A stretch of DNA of 11,337 bases from Candidatus Omnitrophota bacterium (lineage in GTDB: Bacteria; Omnitrophota; Gorgyraeia; Gygaellales; Profunditerraquicolaceae): the NCBI GenBank assembly GCA_028687205.1, contig JAQUAP010000046.1, positions 1 through 11,337 of the forward strand, written 5' to 3'. Positions 1-6,220 of the stretch are shown one piece after another (position 1 is the first letter of the stretch; each line of letters starts with the position of its first letter). The notes under the pieces were generated by a model. The model did no database searches and was not told the DNA's origin. It saw nothing but the letters and a program-made list of their open reading frames with translations. Both the position numbers and the translations under genes were made by a program.

Positions 1-901
1 CCCCAGTTTTCTTGCAAAGGAGGGCTAAATTTATGGAACCCAGGTCGCAGCTTTCATAAGGAAGCAACGGCTGCTCGCCGCAAGGATTCGTTCTTTCAAT
101 CCTGCCTAATTTAGGGGTAGGTTTATGCTGGTTAATGCGGTCAATAAAGATAATCCCGGGTTCGCCATTCTTATGCGCCTGCTTGACTACCAGGTCAAAT
201 ACTTTTTTAGAGTTTATTTTTATTACCGGCTTATGCGTGTGCGGGTCGATTAAATCGTAATCTTCACCTTTTTCCAATTTTTGCATGAAATCATCGCTGA
301 TCGCTACAGAAATATTGAAATTGGTGATTTGTTTATTGCTCTCCTTGCAGGTAATAAACTCCATGATATCCGGATGGTCAACCCTTAAAATCCCCATATT
401 TGCGCCCCGGCGCGTACCTCCCTGCTTTACCGCTTCGGTAGCCGCGTCGTAAACGCGCATAAATGAAATCGGCCCCGAAGCAATACCGCCGGTTGTCTTA
501 ACAACAGCGTTCTTCGGGCGCAGCCGCGAAAAAGAAAATCCTGTGCCGCCTCCGGATTTATGGATTAAACTGGTGACTTTTAAAGTCTCAAAGATAGACT
601 CCATGGAGTCGTCGATCGGCAGGGTAAAACAGGCGCTTAGCTGGCCGAGGTCCTTGCCGGCATTCATCAGGCAGGGCGAGTTCGGAAGAAATTCGAAGGC
701 GGTCATGATACGGTAAAAATCATCCTCTAACTTCTGTATCTCTTTTTCATTTTTAACGTAAAGCTTATCGGCCAGGGCGATGGCCGAGGCGACCCGCCTG
801 AACATTTCCTCGGGCGTTTCAATTATCCTGCCCTCTTCGTCTTTCTTCAGGTATCTTCTCTGTAAAACCTTCAAGGCGTTTTCAGATAACTTTAAGTCCA
901 T
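1..901 (-). CDS. nrdJ: Class II (adenosylcobalamin-dependent) ribonucleoside-diphosphate reductase, N-terminal 300 residues, cut by window edge
   Basis: Reduces ribonucleotides to deoxyribonucleotides in the cytoplasm using a B12-derived thiyl radical. My minus-strand translation starts MDLKLSENALKVLQRRYL and stays open to base 1, so the C-terminus lies outside the window. The finger-loop motif NPCGEQPL holds the catalytic triad N272, C274 (thiyl radical) and E276. The likely redox pair is C91 (SACF) and C285 (YESCDLGS), with the same spacing as in class II enzymes such as that of Thermotoga. The segment HKSGGGTGFSFSRLRP (114-129) is also typical of NrdJ. There is no N-terminal ATP-cone, so overall activity control through that domain is not expected. 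The ATG at 901 has GGGAG six bases upstream. The reading frame is open further upstream but has no ATG, GTG or TTG and crosses the promoter. Its own NrdR-box promoter separates it from the lacI gene above. Confidence 0.93.
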   Translation of the reverse strand, partial: MDLKLSENALKVLQRRYLKKDEEGRIIETPEEMFRRVASAIALADKLYVKNEKEIQKLEDDFYRIMTAFEFLPNSPCLMNAGKDLGQLSACFTLPIDDSMESIFETLKVTSLIHKSGGGTGFSFSRLRPKNAVVKTTGGIASGPISFMRVYDAATEAVKQGGTRRGANMGILRVDHPDIMEFITCKESNKQITNFNISVAISDDFMQKLEKGEDYDLIDPHTHKPVIKINSKKVFDLVVKQAHKNGEPGIIFIDRINQHKPTPKLGRIERTNPCGEQPLLPYESCDLGSINLALLCKKTG

Positions 902-949
902 GGAGAACTCCCAGTAAGAATTAAAAGGTTGATTTATTTTTGACAGACA

Positions 950-978
950 ATAATAACACTGCCCCTTGGCCTTGTCAA
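950..978 (-). promoter_or_regulatory. Sigma70-type promoter of nrdJ
   Basis: On the minus strand, TTGACA (973-978) is followed by exactly 17 bases and then TATTAT (950-955), a near-perfect housekeeping promoter. The start of transcription would be near 943, leaving a leader of about 42 bases. That is too short for a cobalamin riboswitch, which could otherwise be expected before a B12-dependent enzyme gene. Confidence 0.85.
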
Positions 979-985
979 TAAAAAA

Positions 986-1001
986 TTACAATATATTGTG
1001 G
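986..1001 (-). promoter_or_regulatory. NrdR box, promoter-proximal
   Basis: The minus-strand 16-mer CCACAATATATTGTAA contains a perfect 12-bp palindrome (ACAATATATTGT) and closely matches the NrdR consensus ACACWATATATWGTGT. It lies 7 bp upstream of the -35 hexamer of nrdJ. NrdR is the zinc-finger/ATP-cone repressor of ribonucleotide reductase genes. Its gene is not in this window. Confidence 0.83.
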
Positions 1002-1017
1002 AGTAAGTTTTTAATTT

Positions 1018-1033
1018 ATACAATGGATTGTGT
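1018..1033 (-). promoter_or_regulatory. NrdR box, promoter-distal
   Basis: The minus-strand 16-mer ACACAATCCATTGTAT is an inverted repeat (ACAAT, two bases, ATTGT) matching the NrdR consensus except at the centre and the 3' edge. Exactly 16 bases separate it from the proximal box. This gives 32 bp centre to centre, about three helical turns, which is the usual spacing of paired NrdR boxes. It starts 6 bp past the lacI stop codon. Confidence 0.8.
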
Positions 1034-1039
1034 AAGAAC

Positions 1040-2068
1040 TTATTTTAAAGGCCGGCAAGATTCTCGGACCACCAATTCCGTCGGGAGGATAATCTTCTTA
1101 GGAGATGCGCCTTTTTTAGCATTCATTAAACGGTTTAATTCCTTAACCCCTTCTTCGGCCATCTTAATCAACGGCTGCCTCACGGTAGTCAAAGCCACCG
1201 GTCCGTACAACCCTGAAGGATTGTCGTCAAAACCGATAAGCGATAAATCAGCGGGGATATTTTTCCCCAATTCCCTGGCCACCGCCATTACTTCCAGGGC
1301 CATAGAATCCGAAGCCACAAATACCGCGGTAGGGCCTTCGGGTATTTTAAATATTTTCTCCGCCGCGCTCCTTGCCTGGCCGCGGGAATAATCCGTCTTT
1401 AATATATATTCCTCTCGGATAGGGATACTGTTTTCCTTGAGCGCCTCTTTATAACCCTCTAAACGCTTGGCGGCAGCCTGGGTAGCCACATCGCCGCTGA
1501 TATGCGCTATTTTTTTATGCCCTAAGTTAACCAGGTAATTAACCGCATTCTTAGCCCCTCCGGAATTATCAATGGCAATGCAGCTTACCGCAAGGTCCTC
1601 AACATAATTATTAATCACTACGCAAGGGATCCCGGATTGGATAGCTTCTTCAACCTGGTGGCGCGTGCCGATAATATCCGAAAAGATTACCCCGCCTACG
1701 CCCCGCAGGTTTAAAGGTTCGCGGCTGTGGCTATCGGTCAGATGCAGCAATAAATCCAGTTTAAATGCTTCGCAGAGCGTGCCGGTTGCGCGGATTAATT
1801 CCAGGGCATAAAAAGAATAAAAAACGCCTTCATAGCGCGGGATAAGCAAAGCCACCACATTACTTTTGCCCGTAGCCAGGCGTTGGGCGAAGACGGAGGG
1901 CTGGAATTTTAATTCTTTGACGGCATCCGCTACGCTGGCGCGGTTTTTTTCCTTGACCCGGCCTACTTTATTGATTACCCGCGAAACAGTAGTGATGGAA
2001 ACTCCGGCACGATGGGCGACATCTTCAATAGATATGTTTTTGGAGGGGCTTTTTTTAGTGCGTGTCAT
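1040..2068 (-). CDS. LacI/GalR-family transcriptional regulator
   Basis: A 342-residue DNA-binding repressor of the usual family length. The N-terminal helix-turn-helix is at residues 13-33 (SIEDVAHRAGVSITTVSRVI), followed by the hinge-helix region around 54-68 (KFQPSVFAQRLATGKSN). The rest is a periplasmic-binding-protein-like effector domain with typical blocks such as GVIFSD (126-131), HKKIAHISGD (184-193), VFVASDSMALEV (249-260) and LSLIGFDDNP (275-284). Members normally sense a sugar or sugar phosphate; the ligand here cannot be read. It is the third gene of the ROK, coiled-coil, lacI unit, 23 bases after the preceding stop. The ATG at 2068 has no convincing Shine-Dalgarno sequence, so translation may depend on coupling. 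A cre-like palindrome lies just upstream of the start. The likely targets, by position, are the glycosidase genes and its own unit. Confidence 0.93.
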   Translation of the reverse strand: MTRTKKSPSKNISIEDVAHRAGVSITTVSRVINKVGRVKEKNRASVADAVKELKFQPSVFAQRLATGKSNVVALLIPRYEGVFYSFYALELIRATGTLCEAFKLDLLLHLTDSHSREPLNLRGVGGVIFSDIIGTRHQVEEAIQSGIPCVVINNYVEDLAVSCIAIDNSGGAKNAVNYLVNLGHKKIAHISGDVATQAAAKRLEGYKEALKENSIPIREEYILKTDYSRGQARSAAEKIFKIPEGPTAVFVASDSMALEVMAVARELGKNIPADLSLIGFDDNPSGLYGPVALTTVRQPLIKMAEEGVKELNRLMNAKKGASPKKIILPTELVVRESCRPLK

Positions 2069-2074
2069 TGATAA

Positions 2075-2088
2075 TGAAAACGTTGGCT
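2075..2088. promoter_or_regulatory. Candidate LacI-family operator (cre-like)
   Basis: The 14-mer TGAAAACGTTGGCT matches 12 of 14 positions of the cre-type consensus TGWAANCGNTNWCA, with the central CG typical of LacI-family operators. It lies in the 23-base gap immediately before the lacI start codon. Only one half is well conserved and no promoter was found next to it, so chance is a real possibility. Confidence 0.3.
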
Positions 2089-2091
2089 AAA

Positions 2092-3249
2092 TTACCTGAC
2101 TGCATCGCCGATTCTCACCGCTTCGGCTTCTCTCTTTAAGTCGCAGGCGGAAATATTACGCCTGACCTGGATTACTTCAATACTGGCGATGGGCTTATCG
2201 CCTCTATATACCTTAAGGGCGTCTCCTACGCTCAGGCCTGCTTCCTGGCCCGCGTCTATAATCACAAAACCATTGTCCCTGTTCACGGCTACGATCTTAC
2301 TGGGTGCGCTTGCGCCGGCGCTACCCGCCTTATTTACCGCGCCTTCAGGAAACGGCCTTACTACGATTGCCGGCAACTCTACGGAATCCCGTCCTTTAGC
2401 CACTTCTGTCTTAGCGTCGCTTTTAATCTCGGGAAGCTGCTGTTGTAAGTCGCTTAGCTGCGCGACTCCGCCGGTCAGCATCTTTTCCATTTCAGAAATC
2501 CTGCGCCCTAGCGTCTCTTTACTTTCTTCTAATTCCTGGATCTTTTTATCGAGGTTTATCTTACGGCTATTCAGGCTCTGTACCTGGCGGGTCAATAATG
2601 AGTTCTCGCCTTTTACCGTCTTGTAATTATTCTGGATTTGCACCTTATCGTTCTTTTCCCTGACTAATTCCTGGGCAATGCTGTTCATTAATTTCTGGCT
2701 ATAATCAATCTGGCGCTTCAGGTCTTCATTCTCGCGTTTTAAGTTATTCAGGTCCAGCCCGAAACTCTCCTTTTCCCTCTGAAGCTGCTCATTGTTTATC
2801 TTCAGTGATTTAAAATCACTTCTTAGGCTGTTCAGCTGTAGCTCCAACTCTTCTTTGGTTTTTAAGATTTCTGCCCAATATTCGTCGGGGGTTTGGGGAG
2901 CGGTAACTTCCTGGGGCGTAATTGCTACCTGCCTGCTGGCTTGTTCTTTTAATTTTTCTTCCAGTTCTTCTTTTTCCTTGGCCAACGCCGCGTATTTCTT
3001 CTCCAGGTCTTCTCTCTGTGCGGAAATACCTTCTAAATCCTGGTTTAAAGAAGTAATCTTCGTCTCATAGCTGCGGATGGCAGAATTTAATTTATCCACC
3101 TTGGTGTTCAGGACCTTGTTTTCCACTTTCAGGTCGTCCCGCTCGCGTATCAGGCCCTGCCTTACGCTAAATGTCTGCATAAAAAGAACAAGGCAGACCA
3201 GGGTAAATATAACCAGACCCGCTATAATTAATTTTACCCTCTGCTCCAT
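2092..3249 (-). CDS. Membrane-anchored coiled-coil protein with FlgT_C-like C-terminal domain
   Basis: A 385-residue protein of unknown function. Residues 6-26 form one hydrophobic segment (KLIIAGLVIFTLVCLVLFMQ) after a short basic start, so it is probably an inner-membrane anchor with the remainder outside the cytoplasm. Residues about 35-108 and 123-275 are long heptad-rich coiled coils, broken by a Pro/Thr-rich linker (109-122). After an Ala/Gly/Pro-rich linker (about 295-316) comes a compact beta-rich domain (317-385: VIIDAGQEAGLSVGDALKVY, ending IGDAV). It resembles the FlgT C-terminal fold found in many envelope proteins. Translation starts at an ATG preceded by GGGAGG, 18 bases after the ROK stop. 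An envelope coiled-coil protein placed between two sugar-type regulators is odd. A scaffold or spacer role is possible but unproved. Confidence 0.85.
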   Translation of the reverse strand: MEQRVKLIIAGLVIFTLVCLVLFMQTFSVRQGLIRERDDLKVENKVLNTKVDKLNSAIRSYETKITSLNQDLEGISAQREDLEKKYAALAKEKEELEEKLKEQASRQVAITPQEVTAPQTPDEYWAEILKTKEELELQLNSLRSDFKSLKINNEQLQREKESFGLDLNNLKRENEDLKRQIDYSQKLMNSIAQELVREKNDKVQIQNNYKTVKGENSLLTRQVQSLNSRKINLDKKIQELEESKETLGRRISEMEKMLTGGVAQLSDLQQQLPEIKSDAKTEVAKGRDSVELPAIVVRPFPEGAVNKAGSAGASAPSKIVAVNRDNGFVIIDAGQEAGLSVGDALKVYRGDKPIASIEVIQVRRNISACDLKREAEAVRIGDAVR

Positions 3250-3267
3250 TTATCCTCCCTTATGGAT

Positions 3268-4500
3268 TTAAAACTGCGCAAAGACCCTTTGCATTACTAA
3301 GCTCGCTGCTCCGAGAGCAACGGCATTTTCTCTTAATTGAGAATAAGTAATCTTTAAATCCTCGGCCGACTCCCTGAATGCCCACTCTTTTACCGTGGAA
3401 CTTGCCCTTTTCAAGAATTCATCGCCTGCCTCCTCTAACCCTCCGCCGATAACTACTACTTGCGGGTTGAGCAGGTTAACCAGGTAGGCGATTTTAATGC
3501 CCAATCTTCTGGCGGCACTCTCAAGGGCCTTTAAAGCCGTGGCATCTTGCGCCCTTGCCGCGGCGAATACTGTTTTTAAATCTATGTTCTCTATTGCTGC
3601 CTGGGTAATCCTGGAAAACGCGTCTCCTTTTTCCGTGTCCCTGAGCAGGCTCGCCCTGACCTCTCCTACAATCCCCAGGTCTATATCCCAACGTTTAAGA
3701 AAACAATCATTGCCTGTCTGGCAATTAAAATTATCCTGTTCTTTGTAATTATAAATAGAGACTTCCCCGGCATAGCCTTGGGCGCCGCGGTAGAGGTCGC
3801 CGTTAATCATTATGCCGCACCCGACGCCGGAAAACATATAAAGGATATTCTTGTAACTTTCTCCCAAATCCAGCCAGTATTCCCCGAAGCAGGCGCTGGT
3901 GGCGTCATTCTCAATTAAGGTGGGCAGGTTGAATTCTTTTTCCAGCAATCCCTTTAACGGCACATCTACCGTCGCGTAGGTATAATAATTGCCGGTCTTC
4001 TGGGGCCAGTGAATCGAGCCGTCATTTTTATTAATCAGCCCGGCAACCCCTACGCCGATACCGTGTATGCTGGAGGCATATTCTTTTGAGCGCCTTAATA
4101 TCTCGCGCACGATATCCAGTATAGACTCGGAAATTTCTCCCACCGAAGCCTTCGGCCGGCTGGCCTGGGTCTTGGTAATAATGTTCCCTTTGAAATCCGC
4201 CAGTAACCCGACCATGTTCATCAGGTTTAAACCCACGCCGATAACACAACCCGCCCTGGGATTTAAATCTAACAGGACAGGCCTGCGGCCTCCTTCAGAG
4301 ACATCCAGTGATTTTTCAAAGACCAGGTTATGTTTGATGAATTCATCGATACAGCTGGAGATGGTGACGACATTGATGCCCATATCCCGCGAAATATCCG
4401 GCCGGCTTATCGGCCCGCGCTTCCTTAAAATATCCAATATCTCAATGTTGCGTCTTTCTTTCTCGCTGAGGGCTTCTTTCTGTAGGTCAAACTCGCGCAT
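3268..4500 (-). CDS. ROK-family transcriptional regulator (NagC/XylR type)
   Basis: A 410-residue protein with an N-terminal winged helix-turn-helix (about 17-60, GPISRPDISRDMGINVVTIS) joined to a ROK sugar-kinase-like domain. This is the architecture of repressors such as NagC, Mlc and XylR. Visible ROK blocks are GIGVGVAG (147-154), ENDA with D199 (197-200), GVGCGI (225-230), GAQGYAGE (239-246) and VVVIGGG (348-354). The usual zinc site is eroded: the CxCGxxGC motif reads CQTGNDC (260-266), and the upstream GEIGH histidine is replaced (GEVSI, I249). Only two of four ligands remain. The ATP-binding start (GVGLNLMNMVGLL) is also divergent, so it is most likely a pure regulator. It is the first gene of the ROK, coiled-coil, lacI unit and has its own promoter. 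The ATG at 4500 has AAGGA about ten bases upstream. Confidence 0.93.
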   Translation of the reverse strand: MREFDLQKEALSEKERRNIEILDILRKRGPISRPDISRDMGINVVTISSCIDEFIKHNLVFEKSLDVSEGGRRPVLLDLNPRAGCVIGVGLNLMNMVGLLADFKGNIITKTQASRPKASVGEISESILDIVREILRRSKEYASSIHGIGVGVAGLINKNDGSIHWPQKTGNYYTYATVDVPLKGLLEKEFNLPTLIENDATSACFGEYWLDLGESYKNILYMFSGVGCGIMINGDLYRGAQGYAGEVSIYNYKEQDNFNCQTGNDCFLKRWDIDLGIVGEVRASLLRDTEKGDAFSRITQAAIENIDLKTVFAAARAQDATALKALESAARRLGIKIAYLVNLLNPQVVVIGGGLEEAGDEFLKRASSTVKEWAFRESAEDLKITYSQLRENAVALGAASLVMQRVFAQF

Positions 4501-4541
4501 TAATGCCCGATCCTTTTCTCCGTGGCGGATATTATCAATTA

Positions 4542-4570
4542 TTTATACTACTAATCAGATTATAAGTCAA
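4542..4570 (-). promoter_or_regulatory. Sigma70-type promoter of the ROK/coiled-coil/lacI unit
   Basis: On the minus strand, TTGACT (4565-4570) and TATAAA (4542-4547) are separated by exactly 17 bases. Transcription would begin near 4535, giving a leader of about 35 bases before the ROK start. An 11-bp inverted repeat (TAATC, one base, GATTA) occupies the spacer at 4552-4562, where a repressor such as the ROK protein could block polymerase. That link is only positional. Confidence 0.78.
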
Positions 4571-4620
4571 GTATTTTTAACGGGTAAGCGAAAGAGGGGC
4601 GGATTATTTTTGCTTCTTAA

Positions 4621-6219
4621 TTAACGTACGTCAATCAGGTCAACAGTGCGCTCACTGATGCCTTCTGGCGAGACTAAAACCAGGACAATGAGTTCTGTGC
4701 CGGCTGCTTTATAAGCAGTTTTAAATGCGGATTGGGTTACGGGAGGATTGGCTCCTCCCAGGTCGCCTGACCAGAGGTATCTTAATTCAACCTGCAGGCA
4801 TCCGGCGGGGCCTAAAGATGTAGCGCAGGATAAATCAAGTTCCTGGTTTTTTTGCGGTTGATAATAACTGGATTTCAGGCTGAGCTTACTCATATCCAGT
4901 CTGGCGTATTCGCTTTTTAAGGCTGTATCCAGGCCTATTTTAATATTATACGCAAGAGGTTCTCCCTGCGTTATCTCTTTTACTCTTTCCCTGGCCAGCG
5001 CTAATCTATCCGGATCAGTATCGCCGACCTTTTGCAATAATCTATCATAATACGCCTTGGCTTCAGACAAAGAACCTTCCCATTGTTTTAACAAGCCTAA
5101 CTGGTATAGGCTGGCTAAATCATAAGGCAACAGCGAAAGCTTTTCATTCAGTTGCCTGAAATAATTCCTGCCTGTTTTTGAATCCCTTAATATATAGGTA
5201 TAGATAAGGCCTGTTTTATAAATCAGCTCGTCCTTGTGGGTGGAGCGGGGGAACCTATTGATTAAATCAATGTAAATATCCTTGGCTTGCGCGTAGGCCT
5301 TGGCTTTCTCTAAGTTGAACCCGCGCAGATACATCAATTCCTCGTCAAATACTTCCTTGCCTCCTATTTCTTCTATTTTTTTAAATATCTTTTCGGCATA
5401 ATCCGTATCGTAAGGGGCGTTATCTTTATAAACGAAATCCCTGGCTATTGCCTCTAATTCCTGGGCCATTTCTTCCGCTGGCAAAGCCGGAGAAATCCTT
5501 TTAATATAAATATCGTAGATATTCTCGGCTAATTCCAGGTTGCCTCCTTTATAAAAATCAGCGGCTATGCTTTTTAGCCTGTAGTCTTGTATCTGGGAAG
5601 CGGCTAACTTTCCGGCATAGATTTTATATGCTGCGTTGGCCTTAGATTTTTCAGCGTAACCAGAGAGCTTATCCGCAACCTCCTTGATTGCCCCTATATC
5701 TGCGTCTGACTGGGCGTAGGCTGAAACAGAACGCATCAGGTCTGCCAGCGCATCCCCCGCAAAAGTGTCTTCTTGGTCCTTATGGAATTGATAGGCCAGG
5801 AGTTTGTTGTAGAGAGCTAGCGGGTCCTGAGTAAGGAGGCCTTGGCTTGCCTTTTGGCTGTAATCCAGGAGCTCCTGGCGGTAATCATTACCTTTGGCAA
5901 AATACTCATCCCAGCTTTGACTTTCTTCTAAGTATTTGAGCTCTGAATAGCGGCTCAGGGCTATATAATAAGCTAAAGAAGGCTGGATTGTTTGATTAGC
6001 CGGGCAAAGGCCTTTTAATAAGGCGATAAAATCCGCGTAGCGATTAGCTTTAAAATAGAGGTCCTTTAAGTCTTTCAGGCAGCCGGGGCTGGCGCTGGTA
6101 GAAGCGCAGGCGCATTGGGTTAGTTCCTTAGCCTCTTTTGCCGCCTGGCTGAAAGCGGGAGCGTAAAAAATAAAGCAGAACAGGAATAAAGCCGCTGTAA
6201 TTTTAAAAATTTTTTTCAT
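4621..6219 (-). CDS. Secreted TPR-like repeat protein
   Basis: A 532-residue protein of unknown function. It has a clear Sec signal peptide (basic MKKIFK, hydrophobic 7-22, likely cleavage after SQA near residue 26), so it should act in the periplasm. The mature N-terminus carries four cysteines (C36, C38, C47, C72), suggesting disulfides. Residues about 55-415 are mainly helical and resemble tetratricopeptide/Sel1-type repeats, clearest in KAKAYAQAKDIYIDLINRFP (305-324) and in SLSEAKAYYDRLLQKVGD (383-400). The last about 110 residues look beta-rich and contain a second cysteine pair (C465, C474). It begins one base after the stop of the lipoprotein gene, with GGAAGAGG overlapping that gene's end, so the two are co-translated. 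TPR proteins often dock partners, and here the partners could be the co-encoded glycosidases (inference). Confidence 0.85.
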   Translation of the reverse strand: MKKIFKITAALFLFCFIFYAPAFSQAAKEAKELTQCACASTSASPGCLKDLKDLYFKANRYADFIALLKGLCPANQTIQPSLAYYIALSRYSELKYLEESQSWDEYFAKGNDYRQELLDYSQKASQGLLTQDPLALYNKLLAYQFHKDQEDTFAGDALADLMRSVSAYAQSDADIGAIKEVADKLSGYAEKSKANAAYKIYAGKLAASQIQDYRLKSIAADFYKGGNLELAENIYDIYIKRISPALPAEEMAQELEAIARDFVYKDNAPYDTDYAEKIFKKIEEIGGKEVFDEELMYLRGFNLEKAKAYAQAKDIYIDLINRFPRSTHKDELIYKTGLIYTYILRDSKTGRNYFRQLNEKLSLLPYDLASLYQLGLLKQWEGSLSEAKAYYDRLLQKVGDTDPDRLALARERVKEITQGEPLAYNIKIGLDTALKSEYARLDMSKLSLKSSYYQPQKNQELDLSCATSLGPAGCLQVELRYLWSGDLGGANPPVTQSAFKTAYKAAGTELIVLVLVSPEGISERTVDLIDVR

Positions 6220-6220
6220 C

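Noticed and set aside
902..985. Open frame extending nrdJ upstream, including a CxxC-like QCYYC.
   Set aside because: It has no ATG, GTG or TTG and runs straight across the -10 and -35 elements. The ATG at 901 has a ribosome site and matches the usual NrdJ start.
966..1391. Plus-strand open frame of 141 codons.
   Set aside because: It lies opposite the end of lacI and the NrdR boxes, and its product shows no recognisable domain. It is an antisense shadow, as are the other plus-strand frames in the window.
4501..4620. Possible intrinsic terminator between the TPR gene and the ROK promoter.
   Set aside because: No GC-rich hairpin followed by a T-run could be found on the minus strand, so read-through into the regulator unit cannot be excluded.
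4617..4631. Adjacent palindromes TTAATTAA and ACGTACGT at the end of the TPR gene.
   Set aside because: Short self-complementary words with no hairpin loop or T-run; not a terminator and probably chance.
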